Shown here: one piece after another, positions 62,256 through 64,000 of the stretch
Position numbering within the stretch: the first letter of the stretch is position 1
Layout: every line of letters starts with the position of its first letter
From: Saccharibacillus endophyticus
GTDB lineage: Bacteria; Bacillota; Bacilli; Paenibacillales; Paenibacillaceae
Assembly (NCBI RefSeq): GCF_013185185.1
Contig: NZ_JAAZWE010000003.1
Coordinates: 620,001-684,000, forward strand
DNA length: 64,000 nt
Direction: 5' to 3'
Notes under the pieces: model-generated
What the model saw: only the letters and a program-made list of their open reading frames with translations
Told to the model about the DNA's origin: nothing
Database searches by the model: none
Translations under genes and position numbers: made by a program

Positions 62256-63446
62256 TTAAATGAACAGTCCGACGATGATGGCCGACAGCATGCTGACCAG
62301 GGTCGCGCCGTACAGCAATTTCAGGCCGAAGCGGGCGACGACGTTGCCTTGCTTTTCGTTCAGGCCTTTCACCGCGCCGGCGATGATGCCGATCGAGGAG
62401 AAGTTGGCGAACGAGACGAGGAAGACGGACACGATGCCGATTGTGCGGTCGCTAAGCGATCCTGCATCGATCAGCGTTTTCAAGTTAACCATTGCCGCAA
62501 ATTCGTTCGTCATCAGCTTGGTTGCCATGATTCCGCCTGCCGCAACGGCTTCATTCCAAGGAATCCCCATAATGAAAGCGAACGGCGAGAAGACGTAACC
62601 GAGCATTTCTTGGAAAGAGATGCCGAAGATCTCGGCGAAGATGCCGTTCAGCATGGCGATCAAGGCGACGAAACCGATCAACATGGCAGCGACGATGATC
62701 GCGACTTTAAAGCCGTCCATGATGTATTCGCCGAGCATTTCGAAGAACGATTGTTTTTCTTCTTCTTGCACTTCCAGTATATCTTCTTCCGGCTCGACTT
62801 TATAAGGATTGATAATGGAAGCGATAATGAATCCGCCGAACAGGTTGAGAACAAGCGCGGTAACGACGTACTGCGGCGGAATCAACTGCATGTAAGCGCC
62901 GACGATCGACATCGATACCGTGGACATGGCGGATGCGCAAAGCGTGTACAGGCGATGCTTCGGAAGCAGGCCGATCTGTTTTTTTACGGAAATGAACACT
63001 TCGGATTGACCGAGAACGGCCGAAGCGACCGCATTGTAGGATTCCAATTTGCCCATTCCGTTGATCTTGCTCAGCACGAGTCCGATATAACGGATCACGA
63101 ACGGCAGGATGCGCGTGTATTGAAGGATACCGATCAACGCGGAGATGAACACGATCGGCATCAGCACGCCCAGGAAGAAGACGGATTGCCCTTCTACGAT
63201 CATGATGTTGCCGAAAACGAAATTAATTCCTTCCGCGGCGTAGCCGAGAAGGGTGTTGAACGTTTTGGAAAATCCGCCGATCAACGTCGTGCCGAGCACG
63301 GTATTAAGCAGCAAAAACGCCAGCAGCGCTTGAAGCACGACCATAATAATTAACGGACGGTAACGAATCTTTTTTCGACCGTTACTGGCAATAAAAGCAA
63401 GGCCGAACACGACGGCCAGTCCGAGCAAAGCAATCAAAATATTCAT
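62256..63446 (-). CDS. nupC: Concentrative nucleoside transporter, NupC family
   Basis: A 396-residue membrane protein with about ten segments, the size and pattern of bacterial CNT proteins. Family motifs are [40 protein letters not shown] and the C-terminal [12 protein letters not shown] and [20 protein letters not shown]. It imports nucleosides with a proton or sodium ion. AGGAG precedes ATG 63446. It heads the run nupC-deoB-deoD-pdp; a cre-like site lies about 170 bases upstream. Confidence 0.96.
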   Translation of the reverse strand: MNILIALLGLAVVFGLAFIASNGRKKIRYRPLIIMVVLQALLAFLLLNTVLGTTLIGGFSKTFNTLLGYAAEGINFVFGNIMIVEGQSVFFLGVLMPIVFISALIGILQYTRILPFVIRYIGLVLSKINGMGKLESYNAVASAVLGQSEVFISVKKQIGLLPKHRLYTLCASAMSTVSMSIVGAYMQLIPPQYVVTALVLNLFGGFIIASIINPYKVEPEEDILEVQEEEKQSFFEMLGEYIMDGFKVAIIVAAMLIGFVALIAMLNGIFAEIFGISFQEMLGYVFSPFAFIMGIPWNEAVAAGGIMATKLMTNEFAAMVNLKTLIDAGSLSDRTIGIVSVFLVSFANFSSIGIIAGAVKGLNEKQGNVVARFGLKLLYGATLVSMLSAIIVGLFI

Positions 63447-63610
63447 GGGCGAAAATCTCCTGGAAGGTATTTTTTGGGCTGTCCGGCAATGCCGGTTTGT
63501 TCAAAAGCTTACAAAATCCTGACATCGGGCATCGAGAAAGGGAGCGAAAGGCGCAATGCGACTCTATGCCTCTCTCCCTATTTTCAACGAATGCCTTGAT
63601 TTGAATCATG

Positions 63611-63624
63611 TTGAAGCGTTTACA
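63611..63624 (-). promoter_or_regulatory. Putative catabolite-responsive element (cre)
   Basis: The minus strand reads TGTAAACGCTTCAA, 13 of 14 matches to the CcpA consensus TGWAARCGYTWNCW. Its position before nupC fits repression of nucleoside use by preferred sugars. The rest of 63447-63725 shows no gene. Confidence 0.6.
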
Positions 63625-63725
63625 AAAATAGACCGTTAAGATATCGGTTTTCACGATTGCGCCGGACAGGTCTGTTTCGGCATCGCTGCCGTCGACAGAC
63701 GCATCCGTGCATCCGTAAATCCGAT

Positions 63726-64000
63726 TTACTTCGACTTATCCATGTCTTTCGCCTGAAAGTAACCGGGAAGCAGCGTAGCCATCGTCCATTCCTCGGTGTT
63801 GCCGTGAAGGTTGGTCAGATAGATGCGCGTGTTCTCGTCGGCAAACTCGGCAATGACCTGGCGGCAGGCACCGCACGGAGATACCGGGCCTTCCGTGTCG
63901 GCGACGACCGCGATCGCTTCGATCCGGCGCACGCCTTCGGAAGCGGCCTTGAAGATCGCGGTGCGTTCCGCGCAGTTGGTTAAGCCGAACGAAGCATTTT
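63726..64000 (-). CDS. cdd: Cytidine deaminase, C-terminal part (cut by window edge)
   Basis: The minus-strand frame runs in from beyond the window. It contains the zinc-site and catalytic motif NASFGLTNCAERTAIF and the second zinc motif PCGACRQVIAEF, then ends in a Lys/Asp tail. About 91 residues are visible out of a usual 130-140. It converts cytidine to uridine, feeding pdp. It lies 279 bases upstream of nupC with no terminator recognised between, so it may share the transcript or stand before the nupC promoter. Confidence 0.95.
   Translation of the reverse strand, partial: NASFGLTNCAERTAIFKAASEGVRRIEAIAVVADTEGPVSPCGACRQVIAEFADENTRIYLTNLHGNTEEWTMATLLPGYFQAKDMDKSK

Noticed and set aside
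62199..63353. A 384-codon plus-strand open frame opposite nupC
   Set aside because: Arg/Asp/His-rich shadow of the transporter gene.

Overview
The window looks like chromosomal DNA from a moderately GC-rich, low-GC-phylum Gram-positive of the Paenibacillaceae (Paenibacillus or Saccharibacillus-like). The signs are strong AGGAGG ribosome sites with ATG, GTG and TTG starts, many intrinsic terminators, YesM/YesN-type sugar-sensing two-component genes, an SLH-domain protein, meso-diaminopimelate dehydrogenase, a Bacillus-type deo/pdp nucleoside cluster and three chemoreceptor genes. No rRNA, tRNA or CRISPR array was seen.

Layout. 1-7.9 kb: the end of one chemoreceptor, a SMI1/KNR4 protein, a second chemoreceptor, enoyl reductase FabV, a small membrane protein, and a MarR repressor divergent from an MFS pump with palindromic operators between them. 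8-9.1 kb: a cluster of 17-bp repeats and a frameshifted nuclease-like gene. 9.3-14.5 kb: an envelope-stress-type module (histidine kinase, OmpR regulator, secreted protein, ABC exporter) with matching 11-bp-phased regulator boxes before both transcription units. 14.8-19.7 kb: ArsR-type regulator plus MFS pump, ZIP metal transporter, TerD-VWA fusion.

19.8-29.8 kb is a markedly AT-rich accessory island: chemoreceptor, aldo/keto reductase, a double MITE-like element, DUF2269 membrane protein, two NAD(P)-dependent oxidoreductases, a TetR repressor, an EmrB/QacA pump, a hydrolase and a broken DUF2156 gene. Five good copies (and one doubtful copy) of an operator near AACTAACTGGTTAGTT sit at its promoters, suggesting one local TetR regulon. 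29.9-32.6 kb is a decayed zone: a proline-rich repeat protein, a collapsed ECF sigma/anti-sigma locus and a frameshifted S41 protease.

32.6-37 kb: phosphatase plus DUF554 protein, a Fur-controlled siderophore-binding lipoprotein and an NSS transporter. 37.5-45.6 kb: a complete sugar ABC importer (ChvE type) followed by its likely sensing arm (anchored binding protein, YesM-like kinase, AraC-type regulator). 45.8-49.3 kb: DUF6526 protein, gdhA, ddh. 49.6-53.7 kb: a YkoGH-like two-component system with two PepSY proteins. 53.7-58.5 kb: SLH protein, MgtC-family protein, and a divergent HSP90 with a TPR-like partner. 58.6-64 kb: nucleoside salvage (pdp, deoD, deoB, nupC, partial cdd).

A family of long imperfect palindromes (about 110-160 bp) occupies many of the intergenic gaps. 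Calls of function are by family recognition from the translated sequence; no database search was run.
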